In this document: one piece after another, positions 53,664 to 62,776 of the stretch
Numbering within the stretch: position 1 is the first letter of the stretch
How the letters are laid out: each line of letters opens with the position of its first letter
Assembly: GCF_029892565.1 (NCBI RefSeq)
Contig: NZ_JARXVH010000012.1
Span: 186,001-250,000, forward strand
Direction: 5' to 3'
Source of the DNA: Streptomyces pseudovenezuelae
GTDB lineage: Bacteria > Actinomycetota > Actinomycetes > Streptomycetales > Streptomycetaceae
DNA: 64,000 bases
The notes under the pieces: model-generated
The model's input: only the letters and a program-made list of their open reading frames with translations
What the model was told of the DNA's origin: nothing
Databases searched by the model: none
Made by a program: the position numbers and the translations under genes

Positions 53664-53987
53664 ATGGCCCAAGGACACACGATCACCATCGAGCAGGTCG
53701 ACCAGCACGTGCGCGTGGTGCACGGCGAGCAGGTCCTGGCGGAGAGCGAGCGGCCGCTCGTACTGCGCGAGACGGGATCCCCGGTGCGGTACTACCTTCC
53801 GCCCGAGGACGTACGACTCGACCTGCTCAAGCCCTCCGACACGCACACCTACTGCCCCTTCAAGGGCACCGCGTCCTACTGGTCGCTGCCGGACGCGGCG
53901 GACCTGGTGTGGGCGTACCCCGACCCCAAGCCGGATGTGGCCCAGATCAAGGACCACCTGTGCTTCTACGAGGTGGAGGTGGTCTGA
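53664..53987 (+). CDS. DUF427 domain protein
   Basis: 107 aa, a single DUF427 domain: VRVVHGEQVLAESERPLVL, RYYLPPEDVRLDLL, THTYCPFKGTASYWSL and AWAYPDPKP-type ending (VWAYPDPKPDVAQIKDHLCF). Function unknown. ATG 53664, divergent from the LOG gene. Confidence 0.9.
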   Translation: MAQGHTITIEQVDQHVRVVHGEQVLAESERPLVLRETGSPVRYYLPPEDVRLDLLKPSDTHTYCPFKGTASYWSLPDAADLVWAYPDPKPDVAQIKDHLCFYEVEVV

Positions 53988-54012
53988 GCCCACCGACTCC
54001 GTGCCGCGACGG

Positions 54013-54029
54013 CGGACAGGGCCTGTCCG
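54013..54029. terminator. Hairpin between DUF427 and mnmA
   Basis: CGGACAGG–G–CCTGTCCG in the 54-bp gap between converging genes. The usable stem is about 6–7 bp. Confidence 0.4.
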
Positions 54030-54041
54030 ACGGACAGACCC

Positions 54042-55169
54042 CTAGGCCGATGCCCCCGCCGTCGCGCGCGTGGTCGTCGCGATCGTCGCCGAGCCCACCA
54101 CGCGTGTGCCGTCGTACAGGACGATCGCCTGGCCGGGGGCGACGCCGCGGACCGGCTCCGTGAAGGTGACCTCCAGGGTGCCGTCGACCAGCTCGGCGCC
54201 GACCTCGGTCTCGCCGCCGTGGGCGCGGAGCTGTGCGGTGTAGGTGCCGGGGCCGGTCGGGGCGGTGCCGCACCAGCGGGGCCTGATCGCGGTGAGGGCG
54301 CTGACGTCGAGGGCGGCGGCCGGGCCGACCGTGACCGTGTTGTCCACCGGCGAGATGTCGAGGACGTAGCGCGGCTTGCCGTCGGGCGCCGGGGTGCCGA
54401 TGCGCAGGCCCTTGCGCTGGCCGATGGTGAAGCCGAACGCGCCCTCGTGCGAGCCGACGACCGCGCCGGACTCGTCGACGATGTCGCCCTCGGCCTTGCC
54501 CAGGCGGTTCGCCAGGAAGCCCTGGGTGTCGCCGTCGGCGATGAAACAGATGTCGTGCGAGTCGGGCTTCTTGGCGACCGCGAGGCCGCGGCGCTCGGCC
54601 TCGGCGCGGATCTCGCCCTTGGTCGTCAGAGTGTCACCGAGCGGGAAGAGCGCGTGCGCCAACTGCCGGTCGTCCAGCACCCCGAGGACGTAGGACTGGT
54701 CCTTGGCCATGTCTGAGGCGCGGTGCAGCTCGCGCGTGCCGTCCGCGTGCACGAGCACCTTCGCGTAGTGGCCGGTGCAGACAGCGTCGAAGCCGAGGGC
54801 GAGCGCCTTGTCGAGCAGGGCGGCGAACTTGATCTTCTCGTTGCAGCGCAGACACGGGTTCGGGGTGCGCCCCGCCTCGTACTCGGCGACGAAGTCGTCG
54901 ACCACGTCCTCACGGAAGCGGTCGGCGAGGTCCCAGACGTAGAACGGGATGCCGATGACGTCGGCGGCACGGCGGGCGTCGCGCGAGTCCTCGATGGTGC
55001 AACAGCCCCGCGCGCCCGTGCGGAACGATTGCGGGTTCGCGGAGAGCGCGAGGTGGACGCCGGTCACGTCGTGGCCGGCTTCGGCGGCGCGGGCGGCGGC
55101 GACGGCGGAGTCCACGCCGCCGGACATGGCGGCGAGTACACGGAGGGGGCGCTGCGGAATGTCAGTCAT
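54042..55169 (-). CDS. mnmA: tRNA-specific 2-thiouridylase
   Basis: 375 aa; thiolates U34 of tRNAs for Lys, Glu and Gln. PP-loop AMSGGVDSAVAA at the N-terminus, the first catalytic Cys in TPNPCLRCNEKIKF, and the second in SHDICFIADGD. ATG at 55169. The cysteine desulfurase at 57692–58855 would supply the persulfide sulfur. Confidence 0.96.
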   Translation of the reverse strand: MTDIPQRPLRVLAAMSGGVDSAVAAARAAEAGHDVTGVHLALSANPQSFRTGARGCCTIEDSRDARRAADVIGIPFYVWDLADRFREDVVDDFVAEYEAGRTPNPCLRCNEKIKFAALLDKALALGFDAVCTGHYAKVLVHADGTRELHRASDMAKDQSYVLGVLDDRQLAHALFPLGDTLTTKGEIRAEAERRGLAVAKKPDSHDICFIADGDTQGFLANRLGKAEGDIVDESGAVVGSHEGAFGFTIGQRKGLRIGTPAPDGKPRYVLDISPVDNTVTVGPAAALDVSALTAIRPRWCGTAPTGPGTYTAQLRAHGGETEVGAELVDGTLEVTFTEPVRGVAPGQAIVLYDGTRVVGSATIATTTRATAGASA

Positions 55170-55220
55170 AACCCTTCAAGGGTAAGGGGCCGCGGGAACC
55201 GGAGCCCGCGAGTATCCGTT

Positions 55221-55883
55221 GTGGATCACATGGGGGCGAGCGAGAGCGACAAGGACCGGCGCATCGGGCGGCGGGCCCTGCTGGTGGGCGGGGCCGCGGC
55301 GGCCGTCGGCACGGCCGTGCTGGCCCGCGGTGAGCTGGCCCACCTGTGGTGGCGGCTGCCGGGGGTCCAGAAGCCGCGGGTCGAGGGCGCGGTGGACTTC
55401 AAGGGCGCGCTGTGGGTGGCGGCCTCGTCGGGGAACTTCCGGACGGCGGACCGGCCGGACGACTACGCGATAGACCGGGTGATCATCCATGTCACCCAGG
55501 GCAGTTACGCGAGCGCGGTCAAGGTCTTCCAGGACCCGGCCCACCAGGCCGCGGCCCACTACATCGTCCGCCAGGACGGGGACGTCACGCAGATGATCCG
55601 CGAGCTGGACGTGGCCTTCCACGCGGGCAACAGGGAGTTCAACGAACGCAGTGTGGGCATCGAGCACGAGGGTTTCGTGGACCGCCCGCAGGACTTCACG
55701 GACGCGATGTACGCGGCCTCCGCGCGCCTGACGGCGGGCGTCTGCGGGCGGTACGGGATACCCGTCGACCGGGAGCACGTCATCGGGCACGTGGAGGTGC
55801 CGGGCACGGACCACACGGACCCGGGCCCGCACTGGGACTGGGACCGGTACATGGGTCTCGTACGACGGGCCGAACGCGCCTGA
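55221..55883 (+). CDS. Tat-exported N-acetylmuramoyl-L-alanine amidase (Amidase_2)
   Basis: 220 aa. Twin-arginine signal RIGRRALLVGGAAAAVG. Amidase_2 zinc domain: RVIIHVTQG (first His), AAAHYIVRQDGDVTQMI, VAFHAGN, NERSVGIEHEGFV and HVEVPGTDHTDPGPHWDW with the last zinc His. It cleaves the amide bond between muramic acid and the peptide stem outside the membrane. The start may be GTG 55221 or ATG 55230; neither has a clear ribosome site. Confidence 0.88.
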   Translation: MDHMGASESDKDRRIGRRALLVGGAAAAVGTAVLARGELAHLWWRLPGVQKPRVEGAVDFKGALWVAASSGNFRTADRPDDYAIDRVIIHVTQGSYASAVKVFQDPAHQAAAHYIVRQDGDVTQMIRELDVAFHAGNREFNERSVGIEHEGFVDRPQDFTDAMYAASARLTAGVCGRYGIPVDREHVIGHVEVPGTDHTDPGPHWDWDRYMGLVRRAERA

Positions 55884-56055
55884 CCTCCGGTTCCCGCAGT
55901 GATGCAATCGTGATGTTGTGCGTGGCCTCCGCGCTTCATGTGTCCGTTGCGTCCCGCCTCCGTGGCGCGAGCTGCGCCGCATCAACTTGGGCTTCTTTCA
56001 AGGGAGTTGCGGAAAACCCCGGCTCACGGCTCCGGCACAGGCTGCCTGGTTGCCC

Positions 56056-56090
56056 CCTAAGTTCGCCCCAGTCCTTACACAGCCCTTAGG
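56056..56090. promoter_or_regulatory. CCTAAG / CTTAGG repeat upstream of the multicopper oxidase
   Basis: Inverted hexamers 23 nt apart, 16 nt before the oxidase ATG, in a 222-bp gap that holds no gene. It may be a metal-responsive or other operator; the signal is weak. Confidence 0.3.
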
Positions 56091-56105
56091 TCAAACATCC
56101 CCGCC

Positions 56106-57677
56106 ATGACCGACTCCACAGAGCCCAGCACGGGCAGAAGCGACAAGGGCACCCACCGCAAGGCGGGTCAGGCCAAGGGCGAGCACACCAAGAGCGGCAA
56201 GGGCCGGGGCGGCAAGGGTCTGCACCGGCGCAAGTTCCTCGGCGGCATGGCGGGCGCCGCCGGCCTCGCGGCGGTCGCGGCGGCCGGCACGACCTTCTCG
56301 CTGCTGACCGACGCGAACAAGAACAAGGCGGGCGCGGCCACCAACTCCGCCACCCTGACCATCCCGGACCTCCTGGAGGGCACCACCTCCGGCAGCACCA
56401 CCACCTTCACCCTGGAGGCCAAGACCGGCACGCACGAGGTGATCTCGGGGGTCACCAGCAGCACGATGGGCTACAACCAGGACTTCCTGGGCCCCACCCT
56501 GAAGTGGACCAACGGCGACGAGGTCGTTCTCAACATCACCAACGACATCGGCGAGGACACGACGGTCCACTTCCACGGCGCCCACGTGCCGCCGAAGATG
56601 GACGGCGGCCCGCAGGTCGCCTTCGCGGACGGGGAGACCTGGTCGCCCACGTTCACGGTCAAGGACCCGGCGACCACGCTCTGGTACCACCCGCACGCCC
56701 TGGGAACCACCGCCAAGCAGGCCGTGCACGGCCTGGCCGGGATGATCATCGTCGAGGACTCCACGGACGCGTCCGCCGCGCTGCCCAGCGACTACGGCGT
56801 CGACGACATCCCGCTCATCTTCCAGTCCCTCGCCGTGGACACCGACGGGGACATCAAGTACGAAGCGGTCGGCTACCGGCTGAGCACCACCACGTTCCCC
56901 CTCCTGCTCAACGGAACCAACGTGGACGACACCACACTCACCTTCTCCGCCACCAAGACGCGGACCCGGTTCCGCGCCCTGAACGCCTCGCCGTCCGACA
57001 TCATCACGATCCAGCGCAGCGACGGCGGCACCCTCACGCAGATCAGCACCGACCAGGGCTACCTGACCGAGGCCACGGAGGTGAGCACGATCCGCCTGGT
57101 GGCCGGCGCCCGTGCCGAGTTCGTCATGGACCTCAGCGCGGACGCCACCCTGCAGGCCGTGGTCACCACCGGCTGGATCCGTGGCGGCAGCGGCACGTAC
57201 GACGTCCTCGCGGTGACGGCCGGCGGCACCGACACCCCGGCCGACCTGCCCAGCACTCTCAACACCATCGACCGGTACGACACCGGCGACTTCACCGCCC
57301 GGACGATCACCCTGGGCCAGAACGGCGCCACCATGCTGATCAACGGGTCGGCGGGCACGGCCATGGCCGCGATGGCGATGATCAGTACGACGGTCGGCGC
57401 GAAGGAGATCTGGACGATCCAGAACGCCACCCAGTTGGAACACTCGTTCCACCTGCACGACGTGCCGTATCAGCTGATCTCCGTCAACGGCGAGGATCCC
57501 ACCGGCGTCCAACTCGGCTGGTACGACACGTACGAGGTGGTCGGCGGCGGAACCATCAAGATCGCCATGGAGTTCACGGACTTCGCCGACGACACCTATA
57601 TGTACATGCTCCATTGCCATCTGCTGCAACACGAGGACGAGGGAATGATGGCGTCCCTCATGGTGACGGAGAGCTAG
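56106..57677 (+). CDS. Tat-exported multicopper oxidase
   Basis: 523 aa. Twin-arginine signal at HRRKFLGGMAGAAGLAAVAA after a basic 40-residue tail. Four copper motifs in order: VHFHGAHVPP, WYHPHALGT, LEHSFHLHDVPYQ and the type-1/trinuclear signature HCHLLQHEDEGMM. It oxidises phenols or metal ions with reduction of oxygen to water outside the cell, and resembles CopA/CotA/FtsP-like three-domain oxidases. No copper chaperone gene is nearby. ATG 56106. Confidence 0.9.
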   Translation: MTDSTEPSTGRSDKGTHRKAGQAKGEHTKSGKGRGGKGLHRRKFLGGMAGAAGLAAVAAAGTTFSLLTDANKNKAGAATNSATLTIPDLLEGTTSGSTTTFTLEAKTGTHEVISGVTSSTMGYNQDFLGPTLKWTNGDEVVLNITNDIGEDTTVHFHGAHVPPKMDGGPQVAFADGETWSPTFTVKDPATTLWYHPHALGTTAKQAVHGLAGMIIVEDSTDASAALPSDYGVDDIPLIFQSLAVDTDGDIKYEAVGYRLSTTTFPLLLNGTNVDDTTLTFSATKTRTRFRALNASPSDIITIQRSDGGTLTQISTDQGYLTEATEVSTIRLVAGARAEFVMDLSADATLQAVVTTGWIRGGSGTYDVLAVTAGGTDTPADLPSTLNTIDRYDTGDFTARTITLGQNGATMLINGSAGTAMAAMAMISTTVGAKEIWTIQNATQLEHSFHLHDVPYQLISVNGEDPTGVQLGWYDTYEVVGGGTIKIAMEFTDFADDTYMYMLHCHLLQHEDEGMMASLMVTES

Positions 57678-57691
57678 GGAGAGCGGGTCTG

Positions 57692-58855
57692 TCAGGTCAG
57701 TCCGGCGGCGCGGGCACGCTCCACCGCCGGGCCGATCGCCTTGGCCACCGCCTCCACGTCGGCCTCGGTGGAGGTGTGGCCCAGCGAGAAGCGCAGGGTG
57801 CCGCGGGCCAGGTCCGGGTCGGTGCCGGTGGCCAGCAGGACGTGGCTGGGCTGGGCGACGCCCGCGGTGCAGGCCGAGCCGGTGGAGCACTCGATGCCCT
57901 GGGCGTCCAGCAGCAGGAGCAGGGAGTCGCCCTCGCAACCGGGGAACGTGAAGTGGGCGTTGGCCGGCAGCCGGTCCTGCGGGTCACCGCCGAGGATCGC
58001 GTCCGGAACCGCCGTCCGCACCGCCTCGACCAGGCTGTCGCGCAGGGCGCCGATCTCGCGGGTGAACCACTCGTGCTGCTCGGCGGCGAGGCGGCCGGCG
58101 ACCGCGAAGGAGGCGACCGCGGGGACGTCGAGGGTGCCGGAGCGGACGTGGCGCTCCTGGCCGCCGCCGTGCAGGACGGGGACGGGGGTGTACTCGCGGC
58201 CCAGCAGCAGTGCGCCGATGCCGTACGGGCCGCCGATCTTGTGGCCGGAGACCGCCATCGCGGCGAGTCCGGAGGCGGCGAAGTCGACCGGGACCTGGCC
58301 GAAGGCCTGGACCGCGTCGGAGTGCAGCGGGACCCCGAACCCCTTTGCCACCTCGGCCAGTTCGCGGACCGGCAGGACGGTCCCGATCTCGTTGTTGGCC
58401 CACATCACGGTGGCCAGGGCCACGTCGTCGGGGTCGCGGGCGATCGCCTCGCGCAGTGCCTCGGGGTGGACGCGGCCGTAGGAGTCGACCGGGAGGTACT
58501 CGACGGTGGCGCCCTCGTGTTCGCCGAGCCAGTGGACGGCGTCCAGGACGGCGTGGTGCTCGACGGGGCTGGCCAGGACGCGGGTGCGGGCCGGGTCGGC
58601 GTCGCGGCGGGCCCAGTACAGGCCCTTCACCGCGAGGTTGTCGGCCTCGGTGCCGCCGGAGGTGAACACCACCTCGCTGGGGCGGGCGCCGAGCGCTTCG
58701 GCGAGCGTCTCACGGGCTTCCTCGACCGTGCGGCGGGCCTTGCGGCCGGAGGCGTGGAGGGAGGAGGCGTTGCCGGTGACGCCCAGGTGGGCGGTGAGTG
58801 CCTCGACTGCCTCGGGGAGCATCGGGGTGGTCGCGGCGTGGTCGAGGTATGCCAT
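57692..58855 (-). CDS. iscS: Cysteine desulfurase (NifS/IscS-like)
   Basis: 387 aa PLP enzyme giving a persulfide from cysteine. Begins MAYLDHAATTPMLPEAVEA. PLP Lys in SGHKIGGPYGIGAL, and the sulfur-accepting Cys in ECSTGSACTAGVAQPS. Group I type. ATG at 58855. It converges with the multicopper oxidase (14 nt apart) and probably supplies sulfur to MnmA. Confidence 0.94.
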   Translation of the reverse strand: MAYLDHAATTPMLPEAVEALTAHLGVTGNASSLHASGRKARRTVEEARETLAEALGARPSEVVFTSGGTEADNLAVKGLYWARRDADPARTRVLASPVEHHAVLDAVHWLGEHEGATVEYLPVDSYGRVHPEALREAIARDPDDVALATVMWANNEIGTVLPVRELAEVAKGFGVPLHSDAVQAFGQVPVDFAASGLAAMAVSGHKIGGPYGIGALLLGREYTPVPVLHGGGQERHVRSGTLDVPAVASFAVAGRLAAEQHEWFTREIGALRDSLVEAVRTAVPDAILGGDPQDRLPANAHFTFPGCEGDSLLLLLDAQGIECSTGSACTAGVAQPSHVLLATGTDPDLARGTLRFSLGHTSTEADVEAVAKAIGPAVERARAAGLT

Positions 58856-59006
58856 GGTGGACCCGATTCTACGGGGCCCAGGTCCACGTCCCCGGTCACG
58901 GTCTCCGGGTTCGCGGTGCGGCCGGGTCCGTCGGCGCCGGCGGCTTTCGGCTGTGCCCTGTCGTCCTCAGGGCCGTCGGCCGAAGTTCACCACGTGGTCC
59001 CCCGGC

Positions 59007-59285
59007 TCACAGGCTCCACGAGATCGTGCTGGACAACTGCATGGCGATCACCAGGACCGCCAGGTCGGCGACGCCCAGGGCGAGTCCGAGGTAGGCGCGG
59101 CCACGGCGGGTGGTGCCGCGGCAGAGGGAGACGGCGGCCAGCACGATGGCGATCGGGCCGAGGAAGACGTTCAGAACGAGAAGGCCGAGAAGGCCGAGGA
59201 TGAAGGACGCGACGGCCATGCCGTCGGCGTCGCGGGGGGCGGTACGCGGGGCGGTGCGGCCGTCGGCCGGTGCGGTGAGTTGCAT
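59007..59285 (-). CDS. DUF4190-type small membrane protein
   Basis: 92 aa. After a 20-residue polar start, it has GMAVASFILGLLGLLVLNVFLGPIAIVLAAVSL and GRAYLGLALGVADLAVLVIAMQ, two helices with the DUF4190 pattern. ATG at 59285 has AGGAG 9 nt upstream. Function unknown. The 150 bp downstream to the desulfurase start shows no gene. Confidence 0.75.
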   Translation of the reverse strand: MQLTAPADGRTAPRTAPRDADGMAVASFILGLLGLLVLNVFLGPIAIVLAAVSLCRGTTRRGRAYLGLALGVADLAVLVIAMQLSSTISWSL

Positions 59286-59317
59286 CGTGCTCAGCTCCTG
59301 GAAGTCGGTGGGGACGG

Positions 59318-59485
59318 TCAGTTGGCCGAGGTCTGACGGCGGCGGCCGTGGCGCTCGCGGAGCGCGAAGATGCCGAGCCAGACGGCGATGCCGGCGGCGA
59401 CGGCGGCGGACAGGGCCAGCGGTGCGTGGGCCACGGTGCCCAGCACTACACCGAGCAGCATGAGTGCGGCGACGAGGAACAGCAT
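59318..59485 (-). CDS. Small membrane protein, 55 aa, unknown
   Basis: Two helices (LFLVAALMLLGVVLGTVAHA and ALSAAVAAGIAVWLGIFAL), then a basic tail RERHGRRRQTSAN. ATG at 59485 has GGAGGGG upstream. It is in tandem with the DUF4190 gene and divergent from a FabR-like TetR gene that may control both. Confidence 0.65.
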   Translation of the reverse strand: MLFLVAALMLLGVVLGTVAHAPLALSAAVAAGIAVWLGIFALRERHGRRRQTSAN

Positions 59486-59535
59486 GGGACGGGTCCCCTC
59501 CGAGACACCGGGGTGGCGTCTCTCGTTACGTTTCG

Positions 59536-59620
59536 GTGAACGGTTGTAGTAACACTTGTTCACTGACTACAGAGTCTAGCGCTTCTGACGGCTTTGCAAT
59601 TCCGGAGAACGGTTGTTAAC
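59536..59620. promoter_or_regulatory. Repeated GAACGGTTGT sites in the FabR-like TetR control region
   Basis: GAACGGTTGT occurs at 59538–59547 and 59607–59616. The first is part of GTGAAC (59536–59541)–N16–GTTCAC (59558–59563). The second runs into GTTAAC (59615–59620). Two similar boxes in 85 bp suggest operators for the TetR protein. Confidence 0.5.
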
Positions 59621-59628
59621 TGGATGAC

Positions 59629-60264
59629 ATGAGTCACACCCTCGGCATCCGGCAGGCCCAGAAGCAGAAGACCCGGCAGGCGCTCCTGGACGCGGCGCTC
59701 GGCCTGCTGGCGGAGCAGAGCCTGAGCAGCCTGGGCCTGCGCGAGGTCACCCGGGCCGTCGGCGTCGCCCCGACCGCCTTCTACCGGCACTTCCGCTCCA
59801 CCGCGGACCTCGGTGTGGCCCTGGTCGAGGAGGCGCTCGGCAGCCTGCACCCGATGGTCCGTACGACGGTGTCGACCGCCGGCGACAGCGAGGAACGCAT
59901 CGTGCGCGCCGTCGAGTTGATCGCCGCGTACGTGGCCGCGCACCCCGCCCACGTCCGTTTCATCGCCCGTGAGCGGCACGGCGGCGTCCAGCCGGTGCGC
60001 GAGGCCATACGGGACCAACTGGCCCGGTTCGCCGAGGAGGTGAAGGTCGAGATCGCCAAGGACCCGGAGGCCGCGGGCTGGAGCGACGACGACCTGCTGA
60101 TGCTGGCCAACCTGTATGTCGACCAGATGCTGATCACGGCCTGTCTGTTCCTGGAGGCGCTGGAGTCCCCGGACGCCCCGAAGGAGGAGATGGAGCAGGT
60201 CACCCAGGTCGTGACCCGCCGGCTGCGACTGATCAACGTCGGCCGCGGGCACTGGCTGGACTGA
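59629..60264 (+). CDS. TetR family regulator, FabR-like
   Basis: 211 aa. N-terminal HTH: RQAQKQKTRQALLDAALGLL, SLSSLGLREVTRAVGVAPTAFYRHF; C-terminal domain with HPAHVRFIARERHGGVQPVR, which is characteristic of FabR-like repressors of fatty acid genes. ATG at 59629. It probably controls the divergent small membrane genes and itself; a lipid-related role is inferred from the family. Confidence 0.87.
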   Translation: MSHTLGIRQAQKQKTRQALLDAALGLLAEQSLSSLGLREVTRAVGVAPTAFYRHFRSTADLGVALVEEALGSLHPMVRTTVSTAGDSEERIVRAVELIAAYVAAHPAHVRFIARERHGGVQPVREAIRDQLARFAEEVKVEIAKDPEAAGWSDDDLLMLANLYVDQMLITACLFLEALESPDAPKEEMEQVTQVVTRRLRLINVGRGHWLD

Positions 60265-60296
60265 GCCCCGTCCCGACCCGGCCCTGGGCCAACACA

Positions 60297-60335
60297 CAGG
60301 GGCGGCGCCCCCGTTCACCGGGAGTGCCGCCCCTG
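60297..60335. terminator. Bidirectional terminator
   Basis: CAGGGGCGGC … GCCGCCCCTG, a 10-bp stem with an inner CCCG/CGGG stem, between the converging TetR and lipoprotein genes. Confidence 0.65.
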
Positions 60336-60365
60336 CCGTACGACCGCTTCGTACGACCGCTCGGG

Positions 60366-60758
60366 TCAGTTCTTCGTGGCCTGCTGGCTCGGCGCGCCGC
60401 TGGGCATGGCACCGCCGCCGGCGCCACCCGCTCCGCCGCCACAGCCACCCTGACCGCCGCCGCCCGGAGCACCGCCCTGGCCGCCGCCGGGCGCGCCGCT
60501 CGGCATGCCGGAGGGGTTGCCCGAGGGATTGCCGGAGGGCACGGCGGTGGCGTTGCCCGTGGGAGCGCCGGACGGCGCCCCGCTCGGGCGGCCCGAGGCG
60601 TTGCCGGTCGGCATGCCCGAGGGCCGCTGACAGGACTGCTGCTGCCCGGAGTTGCCGCTGTTCGAGGACGACGACGAGTCACTCGAACCGCAGGCCGCCA
60701 GGGCGAAGGGCGAGAGCGCCAGCAGAGCCACTGCGGGGACGAGACGCGCACGGTTCAT
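60366..60758 (-). CDS. Low-complexity Gly/Ser/Pro-rich lipoprotein
   Basis: 130 aa. Signal peptide with lipobox LAAC (PAVALLALSPFALAACGSS). The mature protein is built from PSG- and GNPSG-type repeats (about 47–90), then GGGQGG repeats with a single internal Cys. No fold or enzyme motif. It is probably a surface-exposed, flexible anchor. ATG at 60758 with TTGGAG 9 nt upstream. Confidence 0.7.
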   Translation of the reverse strand: MNRARLVPAVALLALSPFALAACGSSDSSSSSNSGNSGQQQSCQRPSGMPTGNASGRPSGAPSGAPTGNATAVPSGNPSGNPSGMPSGAPGGGQGGAPGGGGQGGCGGGAGGAGGGAMPSGAPSQQATKN

Positions 60759-60898
60759 GAGAAACAGCTCCAAGGAGGATGAGGGAGTCCTGAGGCGGGA
60801 ACTCAATCAACGGCGCTTAGGCCTTCCTTGGGGCCGCACTGTCCTCGGCCTGTCAATCGGGTAAAGGGAACCTCAAGTCCCGGCGTTGACCTGGCAGT

Positions 60899-61876
60899 TC
60901 AGGAATCGGCCCGCACTACTCGCTGGTACAAGCCCGTGACAGAAGCCGCCGCCACGGCCAACTCCGCACGTACTTCCGGCGGTGAGAGGACCTCCACGCG
61001 GTCGCTGAACGAGAGCAGCGCGCGGGCCTCGCGGATGTCGCCGTACGACAGCCGCGCGGTCACCCACTCGCCGGTGCCGTCGTCCTCGGGCAGTCCCGCC
61101 AACTCCCCCGCGTTCAGGCGCAGGAACATGTCCAGCCGGTCGCGCCGGACCCGGACGGTGACGTCGATGCCGCCCGGCCGCTCCTCGACCTGGCGGCGCA
61201 ACACCTCCCAGGCGTCGGCGAGTTCGACGCCCGCCCGCCGCCGCACCGCATCCGTGAGCACGGTCGCCGAGCGGACCCGGTCGGCCCGGAAGAGCTGCGG
61301 CTTCGTCCGGCGGTCGGCGACCAGGTACCAGACGCCGGCCTTGGCGACGAGCCCGTACGGGTCGACGGTGTACGTCCGTGGCTCGCGCTCGCCGCTGTGC
61401 CGGTAGCGCAGCCTCAGGCGCCGGTCCGCGAAGACCGCGTCCTGCAACGCCGCCAGGTCGACCGCCTGTTGCGGGCCGCCCTTCCAGCGGGTGGCGTCGA
61501 CGAGGATGCGGCGGCTGGTGACCTCGGCGGCGGGGCGGTGCGGCGCCGGCAGCGCGGCCATCACCTTGCGCAGCGCGGAGCCGAGCGCCGCGTCCAGGCC
61601 GAGGGCGGCGTGCACGCCCTGCGCGGCCAGGATGAACAGCGCGCGGGACTCGTCGGCGGTCAGTCCCGTGACGTCCGTACGGAACCCGGCGAGCAGCTCG
61701 ATGCCGCCGTGCCGGCCGCGTTCCGCGTAGACGGGGACGCCGGCGGCCGACAGGGCCTCCACGTCCCGGTAGACGGTCCGCACCGACACCTCAAGGCGGT
61801 CGGCGAGTTCGTGCGCCGGGACGCGGCCCCGGGTCTGCAGGAGCAGCAGGATCGAGAGCAGTCGGTCGGACTTCAC
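60899..61876 (-). CDS. WYL-domain transcriptional regulator
   Basis: 325 aa. An N-terminal HTH_11 domain (RLLSILLLLQTRGRVPAHEL, ADRLEVSVRTVYRDVEALSA) precedes a WYL ligand-binding domain (YTVDPYGLVAKAGVWYLVAD) and a C-terminal WCX segment. WYL proteins sense nucleotides or nucleic acid ligands in known cases. GTG at 61876. It lies 33 nt after the thioesterase-like gene, so they may be co-transcribed. DNA-damage and defence WYL regulators exist, but no such genes are next to it. Confidence 0.88.
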   Translation of the reverse strand: MKSDRLLSILLLLQTRGRVPAHELADRLEVSVRTVYRDVEALSAAGVPVYAERGRHGGIELLAGFRTDVTGLTADESRALFILAAQGVHAALGLDAALGSALRKVMAALPAPHRPAAEVTSRRILVDATRWKGGPQQAVDLAALQDAVFADRRLRLRYRHSGEREPRTYTVDPYGLVAKAGVWYLVADRRTKPQLFRADRVRSATVLTDAVRRRAGVELADAWEVLRRQVEERPGGIDVTVRVRRDRLDMFLRLNAGELAGLPEDDGTGEWVTARLSYGDIREARALLSFSDRVEVLSPPEVRAELAVAAASVTGLYQRVVRADS

Positions 61877-61909
61877 GACCCCATGGTCCCCGACGCGGAC
61901 GACCGCCGC

Positions 61910-62770
61910 TCAGCCGAGCCGCACCCGCGCCAGCTGCCGGGACTGCGCCACCAGCCGGTCCGCGCTGTCCCACACCTCGGCGTCCTCCTCCAGGAAGCCG
62001 CCGGCGAGGTTGCGGGTGGTGATGGAGACGCGCAGCGGGCCGGGGGCCGGGCGGCAGCGGACGTGGACGGTCAGCTCGACCGTCGGGACCCAGCCGGACA
62101 GGCCGATCTCGAAGGCCGTGGGCGGCAGGGCGTCCACCGCCAGCAGAAGGGAGAACGGGTCGGCGTCCCGGCCGTCCGCGAGCCCGAACCAGGACCGCAT
62201 CTCACCCTTGCCGGAGGGCGCGCCGAGCGCCCAGCCCAGCGTGGAGGGGTCGAGCTTGAGCATCAGGCGGTCGGCGATGGCGGAGGTTCCGGCCGCCGGT
62301 GCCGGGCCGTCCTCGGGGCCGAAGCAGTGCTCCATCGGCGGGAACGCGGGCGGCTCGGCCGCCGTACGGACGTCGTCGGGCAGCGTGTCCAGGTCGCCGT
62401 AGGAGGCGAGTACGCGGATGCGCTCGACCTCGTGTCCCTCGTCGTCGTACTGGAAGAGGGAGGCCTGGCCGGTCGACAGGGTCCGTCCGGTGCGCACCAC
62501 GTCCGTGCGGACGACCGCGGGGCCCGGCTTGGAGGCGGTCAGGTAGTGCGCCGAGATCGTGAACGGGTCGCCGTGCGGCAGGGCGTCGGCGAGCGCGCGG
62601 CCGAGGACGGCCAGCAGATAGCCGCCGTTGACGGCGCCGAGGATGGTCCAGCCGGCGGAGAGGTCGATGTCGTAGACCCCGGGCGCGCGCCGGGTCGGCG
62701 CGGTGTCGCGGTCGAACTCGCTGTCGCCGACCGTGGCCCGGACGGCCTGTACGGAAGCTGCGTCTGACAT
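61910..62770 (-). CDS. Thioesterase-like acyl-CoA hydrolase (double hotdog)
   Basis: 286 aa. Pattern of TesB-like double hotdog proteins: SAGWTILGAVNGGYLLAVLG, TISAHYLTASKPGPAVV and, in the second half, GLADGRDADPFSLLLAVDAL and PTVELTVHVRCRPAPG. It likely hydrolyses an acyl-CoA. ATG at 62770 has a -10 box (TACGGT) 6 nt upstream and no ribosome site. Confidence 0.82.
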   Translation of the reverse strand: MSDAASVQAVRATVGDSEFDRDTAPTRRAPGVYDIDLSAGWTILGAVNGGYLLAVLGRALADALPHGDPFTISAHYLTASKPGPAVVRTDVVRTGRTLSTGQASLFQYDDEGHEVERIRVLASYGDLDTLPDDVRTAAEPPAFPPMEHCFGPEDGPAPAAGTSAIADRLMLKLDPSTLGWALGAPSGKGEMRSWFGLADGRDADPFSLLLAVDALPPTAFEIGLSGWVPTVELTVHVRCRPAPGPLRVSITTRNLAGGFLEEDAEVWDSADRLVAQSRQLARVRLG

Positions 62771-62776
62771 GCCTGA

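Noticed and set aside
60899..61876. WYL regulator as a marker of a phage-defence island
   Set aside because: No nuclease, helicase, toxin or other defence genes flank it; neighbours are metabolic or housekeeping.
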